Positions 48,959 to 57,957 of a stretch of 64,000 nt of DNA are shown one piece after another. The stretch's first letter is position 1; every line of letters starts with the position of its first letter. The DNA is taken from positions 124,001 to 188,000 of the forward strand of contig JAXMAF010000012.1 of the NCBI GenBank assembly GCA_046350555.1, read 5' to 3'. A program made the position numbers and the translations under genes. The DNA comes from JAXMAF01 sp046350555 (GTDB lineage: Bacteria; Planctomycetota; Phycisphaerae; Phycisphaerales; SM1A02). The notes under the pieces were generated by a model that saw nothing but the letters and a program-made list of their open reading frames with translations, ran no database searches and was not told the DNA's origin.

Positions 48959-49183
48959 GGCGGAGGCCTTCCTTGGCGGAACATCGACCGCGGCGCCGCG
49001 ATCCGTGCGGCGCCTGGACCAACGATCGACCTGATTCGAGCAGCGGCTGTTTCGTCCAAGTCGCTCGCCGGCCTTGAATGCGCCATGCCGGGTCTCCCGG
49101 CCAGGGTGCCCGTCGCCGTCGACGGGGCGGCGGTCGGCCCGCGCGGCGGTCGATCGGTGGCGATACCCTGACCGGTCCTTCCC

Positions 49184-49492
49184 ATGCCCGAACCACTCAC
49201 CGCCGCCCAGGTCGAGCACGTCGCGAAGCTTGCGCGGCTGCGACTCTCTCCCGAGCAGGTCGAGCGCTACCGGAGCCAGCTCTCCGCCGTGCTCGAGCAC
49301 ATCGCGAAGCTTGGCGAGCTCGAGGTGGGCGACGTCGAGCCGATGGCCCATGCGTTCGAGATGACCAACCGTCTTGACGACGACGTGCCTGGCGCCGCGA
49401 TGCCGACCTCCGACCTCCTGCGCAATGCGCCTGCGGTCGAGGGTCCGTTCCTCGCGGTGCCGAAGGTGCTCGACGAGGGGGGTGGGGCGTGA
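49184..49492 (+). CDS. gatC: Asp/Glu-tRNA amidotransferase subunit C
   Basis: The 102 residues have 'AAQVEHVAKLARLRLSPEQV' and 'LSAVLEHIAKLGELEVGDVE', the GatC pattern, followed by the conserved 'VEPMAHAFEMTNRLDDDVPG'. GatC stabilises GatA in the enzyme that amidates mischarged tRNA. Its stop overlaps the gatA start by four bases. Confidence 0.95.
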   Translation: MPEPLTAAQVEHVAKLARLRLSPEQVERYRSQLSAVLEHIAKLGELEVGDVEPMAHAFEMTNRLDDDVPGAAMPTSDLLRNAPAVEGPFLAVPKVLDEGGGA

Positions 49493-51018
49493 AGGAACTC
49501 CTGGGGGACGTCGCGGCGCTGCGCGACGCGATCGCGTCGGGCACCGTGCGGGCGCGGGAGGTCGTCGACTTCTGCCTCGATCGGATCGCGGCGCTCGACG
49601 GCCCGCCGCATGGGACGGGCGGACCGTCGGGCGCGCACCCGGGCCTGCACGCGGTGCGCGAGACGTATGCGGAGCGCGCCCGCGAGCGTGCCGACGAGAT
49701 CGACCGCGGCCATCGCGCGCGCACCACGGATCGTGGAGCCGACGGCGCCGGGGGTCTCGGCCCGCTCGCCGGCGTTCCGGTGATCCTCAAGGACAACATC
49801 GTCACCGCGTACGGCAGGACGACGTGCGGATCGAGGATCCTCGAGAACTTCCACTCGCCGTACAGCGCGACGGTGGTCGAGCGGCTCGAGGCCGCCGGCG
49901 CCATCGTGATCGGCAAGGCCCACTGCGACGAGTTCGCCATGGGTTCGTCCACCGAGAACTGCGCGTTCGGTCCGACGCGCAACCCGTGGGATCCGACGCG
50001 CGTGCCGGGCGGCAGCTCGGGAGGAAGCGCGGCGGCGGTGGCCGCGTCGATGGCCGCGGCGGCGCTCGGTTCGGACACTGGCGGCTCGATTCGCCAGCCG
50101 GCGGCGCTCTGCGGGGTCGTCGGGCTCAAGCCGACCTACGGCCGCGTGAGTCGGCATGGGCTGGTCGCGTTCGGCAGCTCGCTCGACCAGATCGGCCCGT
50201 TCGCGCGCAGCGTGCGCGGCGCGGCGCTGCTGTTGCAGTCGATCGCCGGGCGCGATCCGCGCGATTCGACGAGCGCCGACGTCGCCGTCCCGGAGCTCGC
50301 CTCGACGCTCGATCGGCCGATCGAGGGATTGGTCGTCGGCGTTCCGCGGCAGTACCTCTCCGACGCGAACGATCCGGCCGTCGCGGCGGCGATCGCCCAG
50401 GCCATCGACGTCTATCGGGATCTCGGCGCAACGATCGTCGAGGTCGACCTGCCGCTCACGGATTCGGGAATCTCGACCTACTACGTGATCGCTCCGGCCG
50501 AGGCGAGCAGCAACCTGGCGCGCTTCGACGGCATCCGCTACGGGCATCGCGCGGCGCCGCGGCCCGGCGAGGGTCTCGAGGACCTCTACGCCCGCAGCCG
50601 CGCCGAGGGATTCGGACCCGAGGTGCAGCGCCGCATCATGCTCGGCACGTACATGCTCAGCGCCGGCTACTACGACGCCTTCTACACGCGGGCGCTCCAG
50701 GTGCGGCGGCTGATCGCCCGCGAGTTCGACGCGGCCTTCGCGCGCTGCCACGTGCTGCTCGGGCCGACGTCGCCGACGCCGGCGTTCCCGCTCGGGGGCA
50801 GGAGCGATCCGCTGTCGATGTACCTGTGCGATGTCTACACCGTGAACACGAACATCGCGGGCATCTGCGGAGTCTCGATCCCGTGCGGCTACGCCGACGC
50901 TGGCGGTTCGAGGCTGCCCATCGGCATGCAGCTTCAGGCGAAGGCCTTCGACGAGCCGACGCTGCTGCGCGCCGCGCGGATGTTCGAGCGGGTCTTCCCA
51001 GGCCGCTCGTTAGACTGA
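49489..51018 (+). CDS. gatA: Asp/Glu-tRNA amidotransferase subunit A
   Basis: The 509 residues start at GTG 49489, overlapping gatC. The amidase-signature triad is complete: Lys in 'VPVILKDNIVTAYG', the Ser of 'PGGSSGGSAAAV' and the nucleophilic Ser of 'SDTGGSIRQPAALCG'. The C-terminal 'NTNIAGICGVSIPCGYADAG' is typical. It hydrolyses glutamine to supply ammonia for Gln-tRNA or Asn-tRNA formation. gatB is not in the window. Confidence 0.96.
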   Translation: MKELLGDVAALRDAIASGTVRAREVVDFCLDRIAALDGPPHGTGGPSGAHPGLHAVRETYAERARERADEIDRGHRARTTDRGADGAGGLGPLAGVPVILKDNIVTAYGRTTCGSRILENFHSPYSATVVERLEAAGAIVIGKAHCDEFAMGSSTENCAFGPTRNPWDPTRVPGGSSGGSAAAVAASMAAAALGSDTGGSIRQPAALCGVVGLKPTYGRVSRHGLVAFGSSLDQIGPFARSVRGAALLLQSIAGRDPRDSTSADVAVPELASTLDRPIEGLVVGVPRQYLSDANDPAVAAAIAQAIDVYRDLGATIVEVDLPLTDSGISTYYVIAPAEASSNLARFDGIRYGHRAAPRPGEGLEDLYARSRAEGFGPEVQRRIMLGTYMLSAGYYDAFYTRALQVRRLIAREFDAAFARCHVLLGPTSPTPAFPLGGRSDPLSMYLCDVYTVNTNIAGICGVSIPCGYADAGGSRLPIGMQLQAKAFDEPTLLRAARMFERVFPGRSLD

Positions 51019-51154
51019 GCGATCGTCGAAGGACCGGCGGCGGGCCGGTCGCGAGCCGAGGTTCGATGCGGTGCTCCGCGCTCGGCCGGCCGGTGCGCCC
51101 GCGGTCCGAGAGCGTCCGAATCCCACGCCCGCCGGCCTTCGAACCCCCTCCGCG

Positions 51155-52234
51155 ATGCCACCCGACCGCTCCCACGCCGCCGAGACGATCGAATCGGTCA
51201 GCCGCGCGCTGGCCGAGTGGATCGTCGCCCGGCAATACGAGCTGCGCCCGGAGCTCGAGGCGCGCTACGGACCCGACGGGCGGCGCATGTGGCGAACGGA
51301 TGTCCAGGCACGGCTCGGCCAGCTTGCGCAGGCGGTGTGTGTCGGTCGTCCCGAGCTCTTCGTGGCGAGCACCGCGTGGTCGAAGGCGGCCTTCGCGGCG
51401 CGCGACGTCGATGTCGACGACCTGCGGCTTTCCCTGGCGTGCACGGGCGAGGTCGTTCGCGAGAAGCTGCCGCCGGCCATCGGGACCGTCGCCGGAGCGA
51501 TCGTCGACGAGGCGATCGCCCGGCTCGACGATCTTCCCGACACGGTTCCCTGCGCCATCGATGTGGCCGCGCGCCACGCCGATCTCTCGCGTCGCTACCT
51601 CCGCCTGCTCCTCGAGTCCAGGCGCGACGACGCGCTGGAGCTCGTTCTCTCGGCGCTCCGCTCGGGCGCGAGCTTCGAGGAGATCTGCCTTCGCGTGCTC
51701 TGCCCGGCGATGCGCGAGGTGGGCCGCCTCTGGCATGTCAACGAGATCGGCGTCGCGGAGGAGCACTGCTGCACCGCCGCGACCGGCATGGTCCTTGGCC
51801 AGGCGTTCGCCTTCGCGAGAGGCCAGCGGCGGACTGCGCCGAACGGGCGCGTGGCGCTGGTGACGTCGGTGGGAGGCGACCTGCACGAGCTCGGTGCGCG
51901 GATGGTCTCGGACTTCCTCGAGCTGGCCGGATGGCAGGCGATCTTCCTCGGCGCCAACACGCCGCCGGAGGATGTCGTCGAAGCCGTCGCCATGCGCAAG
52001 CCCGACCTGCTCTGCATCTCGGCCAACTCGAACCTGTCGGTCGGCGCCGTGAAGCGGCTCGTGCAGCGGCTTCGCGCCGCGCCCGAGGCGAGCGGCGTGC
52101 GGATCATCGTGGGCGGAGCGCCCTTCGCCGCGATCGAGGACCTCTGGCGCGAGGTCGGCGCCGACGGATGGGCGAAGGACGGCGCCGAGGCCGTCGAGCT
52201 GGCCGCCCGGCTGGTCGGACCGAAGGTGGCGTGA
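51155..52234 (+). CDS. Cobalamin (B12)-binding domain protein
   Basis: The 359 residues run from ATG 51155. The N-terminal 170 residues are a helical domain I do not recognise. Then comes a B12-binding cap ('MREVGRLWHVNEIGVAEEHC', with the W...EH pattern seen in CarH-type light sensors). A Rossmann cobalamin domain follows, with the lower-ligand motif DLHELG in 'VTSVGGDLHELGARM' and 'GWQAIFLGANTPPEDVVEA'. There is no MerR helix-turn-helix and no methyltransferase domain. It is probably a sensor or corrinoid protein. A ROK kinase starts 8 bases after its stop. Confidence 0.85.
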   Translation: MPPDRSHAAETIESVSRALAEWIVARQYELRPELEARYGPDGRRMWRTDVQARLGQLAQAVCVGRPELFVASTAWSKAAFAARDVDVDDLRLSLACTGEVVREKLPPAIGTVAGAIVDEAIARLDDLPDTVPCAIDVAARHADLSRRYLRLLLESRRDDALELVLSALRSGASFEEICLRVLCPAMREVGRLWHVNEIGVAEEHCCTAATGMVLGQAFAFARGQRRTAPNGRVALVTSVGGDLHELGARMVSDFLELAGWQAIFLGANTPPEDVVEAVAMRKPDLLCISANSNLSVGAVKRLVQRLRAAPEASGVRIIVGGAPFAAIEDLWREVGADGWAKDGAEAVELAARLVGPKVA

Positions 52235-52242
52235 GGCAAACC

Positions 52243-53193
52243 ATGGATGCGTCACCCGTCATCGGCGTCGATCTCGGCGGCACGAACATGCAGGTCGGCG
52301 TGGTGGACGCCCAGGGGAGGATCGTCGGTCGCTGCAAGCGGAAGACGAAGGCCGACCTGGGACTCGACGAAGTGGTGGTGCGCCTCGTCGAGGCGGTGGA
52401 GCGCGCGTGCACCGACGCGGGGTTGGCGCGTCGCGAGATCGCGTCCATCGGCGTGGGCGTCCCCGGGGCGATCGACATTCCCAGGGGCGTCGTGCTCGAA
52501 GCGCCGAACCTTCAGTGGTTCGACGTGCCCATTCGCGACATCCTGGCGAGGGAGTTCGATCGTCCGGTCGTGATCGACAACGACGTCAACGTCGCCGTCT
52601 GGGGCGAGGCGAACGTCGGTGCCGGCCGCGGCAGGCGGGACCTGCTTGGCGTCTGGGTCGGGACCGGTGTCGGTGGCGGCCTGGTGCTCGGCGGAAGGAT
52701 CTGGCATGGACCGGGTTTCACCGCTGGCGAGATCGGCCAGACCATCGCGACGCCCGACGGCAATCCGTCGAAGCGAACGCTCGAACAACATGCGAGCCGC
52801 ACGGGGATCGTCCACACGCTCGAGCTCCTGTTGCTCAAGTTCCCCGATTCCAGGCTGCACGCCCTGCGCGACGAGAACGACGGACGCATCGGCTCGTCGC
52901 AGATCGCCGCGGCATGGTCGGCCGGCGACCAGGCGGCCATCGAGGTGGTCGAGCATGCGGCGAGCCTGATCGGCGTGGCCATCGCCAACGTGGTCACGCT
53001 GCTGTCGATCGACGCGGTCGTCGTCGGCGGAGGCGTCACCGAGGCGATCGGCCAGCCGTTCGTCGATCGCATCCGGCGATCGTTCGACCGCGATGTCTTT
53101 CCCGCGCGGCTGCGCCGATGCGAGATCGCGATGACCACGCTTGGCGCCGACGCCGGCGTGCTCGGCGCAGCGCTCCTCGCCCGAGGGTCGTGA
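52243..53193 (+). CDS. ROK-family sugar kinase
   Basis: The 316 residues carry 'PVIGVDLGGTNMQVGVVDAQ' (phosphate-1 loop), 'SIGVGVPGAIDIPRGVV', 'PVVIDNDVNVAVWGEANVGA' with the catalytic Asp, and 'VWVGTGVGGGLVLGGRIW'. This is a glucokinase-type ROK. The zinc site of the family (His then CxCGxxGCxE) is missing: the region reads 'GEIGQTIATPDGNPSKRTLE' without Cys. It follows the cobalamin protein closely and may be co-transcribed. Confidence 0.9.
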   Translation: MDASPVIGVDLGGTNMQVGVVDAQGRIVGRCKRKTKADLGLDEVVVRLVEAVERACTDAGLARREIASIGVGVPGAIDIPRGVVLEAPNLQWFDVPIRDILAREFDRPVVIDNDVNVAVWGEANVGAGRGRRDLLGVWVGTGVGGGLVLGGRIWHGPGFTAGEIGQTIATPDGNPSKRTLEQHASRTGIVHTLELLLLKFPDSRLHALRDENDGRIGSSQIAAAWSAGDQAAIEVVEHAASLIGVAIANVVTLLSIDAVVVGGGVTEAIGQPFVDRIRRSFDRDVFPARLRRCEIAMTTLGADAGVLGAALLARGS

Positions 53194-53272
53194 TCGGCGC
53201 CCGTGGCGCCGCCTCTCCGCGAATTCCGCGGCCGATCCGAGTTCCGTCCCGACGGGCGATGGTCGCCCGGGG

Positions 53273-53779
53273 CTACCTCGGCGTGTAGTCCGCGAGCTTC
53301 CGCTGCTTCGCGGCGCGGTCCATCGCCGTGTTGAGCGCCGCGACAAGCCGCTTCGCCGTCTCGACGTCCTCCTGGAAGTTGCCGACCGTCGCGGTGGCGT
53401 CGATGAGGATCGGCTCGTCGACACGGCGCACGACCATGCGCCCCGGCCGCGAGTCGATCGTGATCAGCTCGAACTCCGCGAGCGAGTCGTCCACGCGGCT
53501 GGAGAGCGTCGTCATCTCCACGGACTCGCATGCGGTCGCGACCGCCGCGGGAACGTCGGGCCATCGACGCTCGCCGAGCGCCGCCGGCGTCAGCGGCACG
53601 AAGCCGGGCGGAACGATCTCGTCCATCGTCCCGGCCATCTGCGCGCGCGAGGCGCCGTCGAACGAACCCGTCGCTCCGGCGACGTCGCCCGGCAGCGGTT
53701 TCGTGGCCACCGCGGACTGCTCCGGCGCGCAGCGGGCCATCGCCAGGAGCAGCACGAGCGTGATCGCGTGGGTGCGCAT
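53273..53779 (-). CDS. Hypothetical lipoprotein
   Basis: The 168 residues run from ATG 53779, with a signal 'MRTHAITLVLLLAMARCAPE' whose Cys may be lipidated. The rest contains 'SLAEFELITIDSRPGRMVVR' and a C-terminal helix ('EDVETAKRLVAALNTAMDRA'). I do not recognise a family. It is the second minus-strand gene after the HAF/dockerin protein, 55 bases downstream of it. Confidence 0.65.
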   Translation of the reverse strand: MRTHAITLVLLLAMARCAPEQSAVATKPLPGDVAGATGSFDGASRAQMAGTMDEIVPPGFVPLTPAALGERRWPDVPAAVATACESVEMTTLSSRVDDSLAEFELITIDSRPGRMVVRRVDEPILIDATATVGNFQEDVETAKRLVAALNTAMDRAAKQRKLADYTPR

Positions 53780-53834
53780 CGTCGCGTCCTTCGAGTCGCC
53801 GTGGACAGGATGGTCGTCGCCGAGCGTCCCGCGG

Positions 53835-55061
53835 TCACGCCGGACAGGGGCCCCACGCCGCGAGCAGGATTCCCAGATCCGCGCCGTCGGTCGAACCGTC
53901 GCCGTTGAGGTCGCCTTCGACACCGTCCCACGCCGCGAGCAGGATTCCAAGATCGGCGCCGTCGACCACGCCGTCGCCGTTGAGGTCGCCCACGCACACC
54001 CCGACGGGGACCATCGCGTACGCCCGCGTGAGGCCGTTGAAGACGCCGGTGCCGACGATGACACCATCCTCGCTGATGCCCAGCGCCGACGACGAGGTGT
54101 TCATCGAGAGATCCCAGCCGGAACCCGCCGGCAGGAGATCCTGGAGCGCATAGGTGTTGACGCCGTCGTACAGGAACGGAACGGCGAAGACGCCGCCCGC
54201 GGTTCCGACGACCCAGCCCGCCGAGTTCACGCCGCGCCCCGAACCCTGCGAGGTGTTCGGCGGAAGCGGGATCTCGACCATGCCGCCCATGTCGGTCCAG
54301 ATGAAGGGCGTGCCGGAGCCCTGGTTGAGCATGCTCGAACCGGTGATGTGGCCGGCGCCGCTCACATCGAAGGCGATCGCGCCGTTGCGGCCGGGCAAGG
54401 CGCCGACCGAGAACGCGGTGTTGGTGCTCGTGTCGAGGACGTAGCCGACGTTGACCGCGGCGTTGTTTGGATCGATGCCGAAGCCGACGATGCGTCCTGC
54501 GTCGTTGATGCCGAAGGCGGTGCGCAGGAAGCTGCCGTTGGGAGTGGTCTGCGTGATCACCGTCGCGGTGGCGCCCTGGTAGATGACGCCGAACTCCGTG
54601 GTGCCCGAGCCGATGGAGCCGATCGCAACATTGGACGCGTTGATGTCGTTCGCGCGTCCGAACGTCTGACCCGGTGGCAGCGGAAGCTGGGCCACGACGC
54701 CGCCCTGCCAGATGAGCGGGAGCGGACTCGATCCGAAGCTGGTCGTGCTTCCTGTTCCGACGACGACCCCGGCGTTGTTGACGCCATTGCCGACGCTGAA
54801 TGGACGGTTGGGAACCATGAGGTTCGGCAGCCCGACGAGGCCGCCTTGCTCCGTCCACGTGAACGCCTTGGTCGGGTTGCCGAACGACCGGCCGGTGGCG
54901 ATCCCGTTGGGCGAGACGCGGAATCCCTGCGACGCCGAGTCGGCGGGGCTCAGGGTTCCGATGTTGAAGATGTTGTACTTCAGCGTTCCGGCGAGGGTCG
55001 GCCCGGTGAAGCCGAGGGTCGACGCGACAGCCGTGGCGACGATGAGCGAGGTGCGGTTCAT
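53835..55061 (-). CDS. Secreted HAF-repeat protein with C-terminal dockerin-like module
   Basis: The 408 residues run from ATG 55061 with a signal ('LIVATAVASTLGFTGPTLAG'). HAF-type repeats run through the body ('GVNNAGVVVGTGSTTSFGSS', 'DINASNVAIGSIGSGTTEFG', 'GINDAGRIVGFGIDPNNAAV', 'GVNSAGWVVGTAGGVFAVPF'), each probably one blade of a propeller. The C-terminal dockerin-like pair is '[20 protein letters not shown]' and '[20 protein letters not shown]', ending five residues later. It is extracellular, with no known function. Confidence 0.88.
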   Translation of the reverse strand: MNRTSLIVATAVASTLGFTGPTLAGTLKYNIFNIGTLSPADSASQGFRVSPNGIATGRSFGNPTKAFTWTEQGGLVGLPNLMVPNRPFSVGNGVNNAGVVVGTGSTTSFGSSPLPLIWQGGVVAQLPLPPGQTFGRANDINASNVAIGSIGSGTTEFGVIYQGATATVITQTTPNGSFLRTAFGINDAGRIVGFGIDPNNAAVNVGYVLDTSTNTAFSVGALPGRNGAIAFDVSGAGHITGSSMLNQGSGTPFIWTDMGGMVEIPLPPNTSQGSGRGVNSAGWVVGTAGGVFAVPFLYDGVNTYALQDLLPAGSGWDLSMNTSSSALGISEDGVIVGTGVFNGLTRAYAMVPVGVCVGDLNGDGVVDGADLGILLAAWDGVEGDLNGDGSTDGADLGILLAAWGPCPA

Positions 55062-55439
55062 GCAGACAAAGTACTCGGCGGGAGGATCGGGAGCGAGCGC
55101 CGATATGCCCCGCTGCGCTCAGCCTTCGTTGGCCCGTGTCGAGGTGCAGGTGCGAATCGCGGGGCGTCGCAGGCGTTGTGCACCGACTCCAAACAGAACG
55201 CAAACATCGTCGGCGTGTTGAGCCCTGCGACGCGACGGCAACGCGGGCAGCACATCGTGAATTCCATCACGATGGGTCCGACGGATCGCATCGTGAACGG
55301 CCGTCTGGATAAAGTGACGTTCGGCCTTGGACCGAATCGGGACACGTTCGACACGCCTCGCGTGATCACCCGGACTCGACAGGAATCGACTCCGCAGGTT
55401 CGCTGAGGGCTGCGTCCCGATCTCGGCAATGCCGGCGCC
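55062..55439. other. Divergent intergenic region
   Basis: These 378 bases lie between the HAF protein and the 7TM-HD gene. They must hold both promoters, but I see no clear -35/-10 pair, repeat or RNA gene. Confidence 0.4.
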
Positions 55440-57917
55440 ATGAGTGCTTTCGACAAACCCAGTCGCGGCAGCGCCGCCCGCTCAACCGGGGGGCGCGGTG
55501 CTCCGTCGCGGTCCGCCGGCGCCCGGCGGCGCGAAGGGCTCCGCCGGACGCTGCCGAAGCCTGTCTTCGACCTCCGCGATGCCCTTCGCCGTCCCGAGGT
55601 GGGCAACTGCCTCGTGATCGGGGCCATCGCCTCGATGGCGCTCGGCGCGCTTCTCTACTGGTCGCTCACCACGTCGAAGGTCGCGGTCGGTCAGATCGCC
55701 GCCGATCACCGGCTCGTCCGATCCGAGTATCGGGTCTTCGACGACGTGGCCACGAAGGACAAGCGCGACGAAGCGAGGCGCGGCTCGCCGCGCACCTACG
55801 TCGCCAACGACGACTTCCTGGCGCGGCTGCGCAACGCGGCGGAGCGGCTCCCCGCGGCCGTCGCCGGTCGAAGCGGGATTGACGGCGTCGACCAGGCGCT
55901 GGTCCAGGAGTTCGGCCTCACCGACACCGCCGTCCAGAAGCTCCAGGCGTTCGCTCCGCCGCCGACCGGCACGCGCACCGAGCAGTGGCGGCGTTGGGTC
56001 GAGGATTTCTTCGACACGCGGCTGGTGCAGAGCCCGCTGCTCGATCCGCAGGACTACCAGCTCTTCGTTACCGCGGTGAAGAAGGAGGCGCGGCGGCCCG
56101 CGCCCGCCCCCGAGGAAGCGGGCGCGCTCGGCGGATCGGTTCAGTCGGGAACGGCGGCACCCGTCGCCGGTGGTGCCGCCGGATCCGTCGCGGCTCCGGC
56201 GATTGCGCTGCGCGAGCTCGAGCCCGTCGCGGGCGAGGCGACGCCAGTCGATCGCGAGCTTCCCAAGCTTGCCGAGGCGCTCGCCCGCAGCGCGAGGGCT
56301 TCGGGCGTGCGCGACCCGGACCTCATCACGATCCTCATCGCGCCGCTCCTGCGGAATCCGAAGCCCACGCTGATCTTCGACGAGGCCGAGACGACGCGTC
56401 GCGCCGACGCGGCGGCCGCCGAGGTCGAGCGCGTCGAGCGCTCACATCCGCGCGGCGAGGTGATCTACGTGCGCGGCGACGAGCTGAGCGACTCGCAGGT
56501 GCGCCTCGCCCGCGAGGAGACCGAGCGCTATCTCGCCAGCATGAGCCTCGCGCACCGCGCCCTGATGATCGGTGGCGTCATCGGTCTCGCCGCGCTCCTG
56601 ATCGGCCTGTTGAGCACGTACCTGCTCGCGTTCTATCCGGGAATCTGCCGCCGGCCCGTGCGGGTGGCGGCGATGTTCGGGCTGATCGTCTGCCTTCCGG
56701 CGCTCGCGCTCGCCGTGGCGATCCAGGCGCCGTGGACGCTCGTCTTCGTCGCCTCGGGCACGACGCTCTTCGCGTCGATGATCCTGACGCTCGCCTACGA
56801 CCGGCGGCTGGCGATCTTCGTGGCGAGCCTCTACTGCCTCACCACGAGCCTGCTGCTCGAGCTCGGGCCGGCGTTCTTCATCGCGCTCCTCTGCGGCTCC
56901 GCGACGATGATCGTCCAGCTCCGCGAGGTGCGGCATCGCACGGCGCTGATCCGCGCCTCGCTCGTCACCGCCGCCGTGCTGGGCGTGGGCATGGCCCTGG
57001 CGAGCTTCGTGCGCATGACCAGCGTGCCGTCGGCGGCGGCGCTGGCCGCGGTGTCGGGCCTGTGGGCCGCCGCCGCCAGCGTCGCGACGGGATTCTTCAT
57101 GCTCGGCGTGCTGCCCACGCTCGAGCGGCTCTGCGACATCACGACGGGGCTGACGCTCGCGGAGCTTCGCGATCCGAAACAGGCCCTGCTGCGGCAGCTT
57201 CAGCAGCGGGCGCCCGGCACCTACAACCACTCGCTCCAGATCGCCAACATCGCCGAGGCCGCCGCGGAGGCGATCGGCGCCGACGGCCTGCTCGTGTACG
57301 TCGGCGCGCTCTACCACGACATCGGGAAGATGAACAAGCCGGAGTACTTCGTCGAGAACCAGGGCTCCGGACCGAACAAGCACGAGAAGCTGAGCCCGGC
57401 GATGTCGCTGCTGGTGATCGTGGGACATGTGAAGGACGGCGTCGAGCTCGCTCGCGAATACAAGCTTCCGCGGCGCATCCGCCACTTCATCGAGAGCCAT
57501 CATGGCACGACGCTCGTCGAGTGGTTCTTCCACGCGGCGCGCACGCGGGCCGAGGCGGCCGGGTCGGGCGAGGAGTCGGTCGAGGAGATCGCGTACCGCT
57601 ATCCCGGACCCAAGCCGCAGACGAGGGAAGCCGCGATCCTGATGATCGCCGACGCCGTCGAGTCGGCGAGCCGGGCGATGACCGAGCCGACGCCGGGCCG
57701 CATCGAGGCGCTGGTTCGCAAGCTCTCGCGGAAGCGTCTCGACGACGGCCAGTTCGACGAGTGCGACCTGACGTTGCGCGAGCTCACGAAGATCGAGGAC
57801 TCGATCACCAAGAGCGTCTGCGCGATCTATCACGGGCGCATCGCGTATCCGGGGGCCGCGACGCCGAAGACGGATGCGGGGGCGGGGACGGGGGCGAGGG
57901 TGGCGATGCGGGCGTAG
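55440..57917 (+). CDS. 7TM-HD family phosphohydrolase (PgpH/YqfF-like)
   Basis: The 825 residues have a basic head, one span ('CLVIGAIASMALGALLYWSL'), and a long extracellular 7TMR-HDED domain ('LFVTAVKKEARR' ... 'LITILIAPLLRNPKPTLIFD') with a Gly/Ala-rich insertion. Seven spans follow from about residue 375. The C-terminal HD domain is 'GTYNHSLQIANIAEAAAEAI' ... 'GALYHDIGKMNKPEYF', with the extra His of 'RHFIESHHGTTLVEWFF'. In Listeria the homologue degrades cyclic di-AMP. All metal-binding residues are visible, so the same activity is likely. Confidence 0.92.
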   Translation: MSAFDKPSRGSAARSTGGRGAPSRSAGARRREGLRRTLPKPVFDLRDALRRPEVGNCLVIGAIASMALGALLYWSLTTSKVAVGQIAADHRLVRSEYRVFDDVATKDKRDEARRGSPRTYVANDDFLARLRNAAERLPAAVAGRSGIDGVDQALVQEFGLTDTAVQKLQAFAPPPTGTRTEQWRRWVEDFFDTRLVQSPLLDPQDYQLFVTAVKKEARRPAPAPEEAGALGGSVQSGTAAPVAGGAAGSVAAPAIALRELEPVAGEATPVDRELPKLAEALARSARASGVRDPDLITILIAPLLRNPKPTLIFDEAETTRRADAAAAEVERVERSHPRGEVIYVRGDELSDSQVRLAREETERYLASMSLAHRALMIGGVIGLAALLIGLLSTYLLAFYPGICRRPVRVAAMFGLIVCLPALALAVAIQAPWTLVFVASGTTLFASMILTLAYDRRLAIFVASLYCLTTSLLLELGPAFFIALLCGSATMIVQLREVRHRTALIRASLVTAAVLGVGMALASFVRMTSVPSAAALAAVSGLWAAAASVATGFFMLGVLPTLERLCDITTGLTLAELRDPKQALLRQLQQRAPGTYNHSLQIANIAEAAAEAIGADGLLVYVGALYHDIGKMNKPEYFVENQGSGPNKHEKLSPAMSLLVIVGHVKDGVELAREYKLPRRIRHFIESHHGTTLVEWFFHAARTRAEAAGSGEESVEEIAYRYPGPKPQTREAAILMIADAVESASRAMTEPTPGRIEALVRKLSRKRLDDGQFDECDLTLRELTKIEDSITKSVCAIYHGRIAYPGAATPKTDAGAGTGARVAMRA

Positions 57918-57930
57918 GGGGGCGGGGGGG

Positions 57931-57957
57931 TGCTGGTTACTGGTTACTGGTTATTGG
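57931..57957. repeat. Short GGTTACT tandem repeat
   Basis: About four 7-bp units (GGTTACT/GGTTATT) follow a G-rich run after the 7TM-HD stop and overlap the mutY stop codon on the other strand. It is a possible slippage site between convergent genes. Confidence 0.7.
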
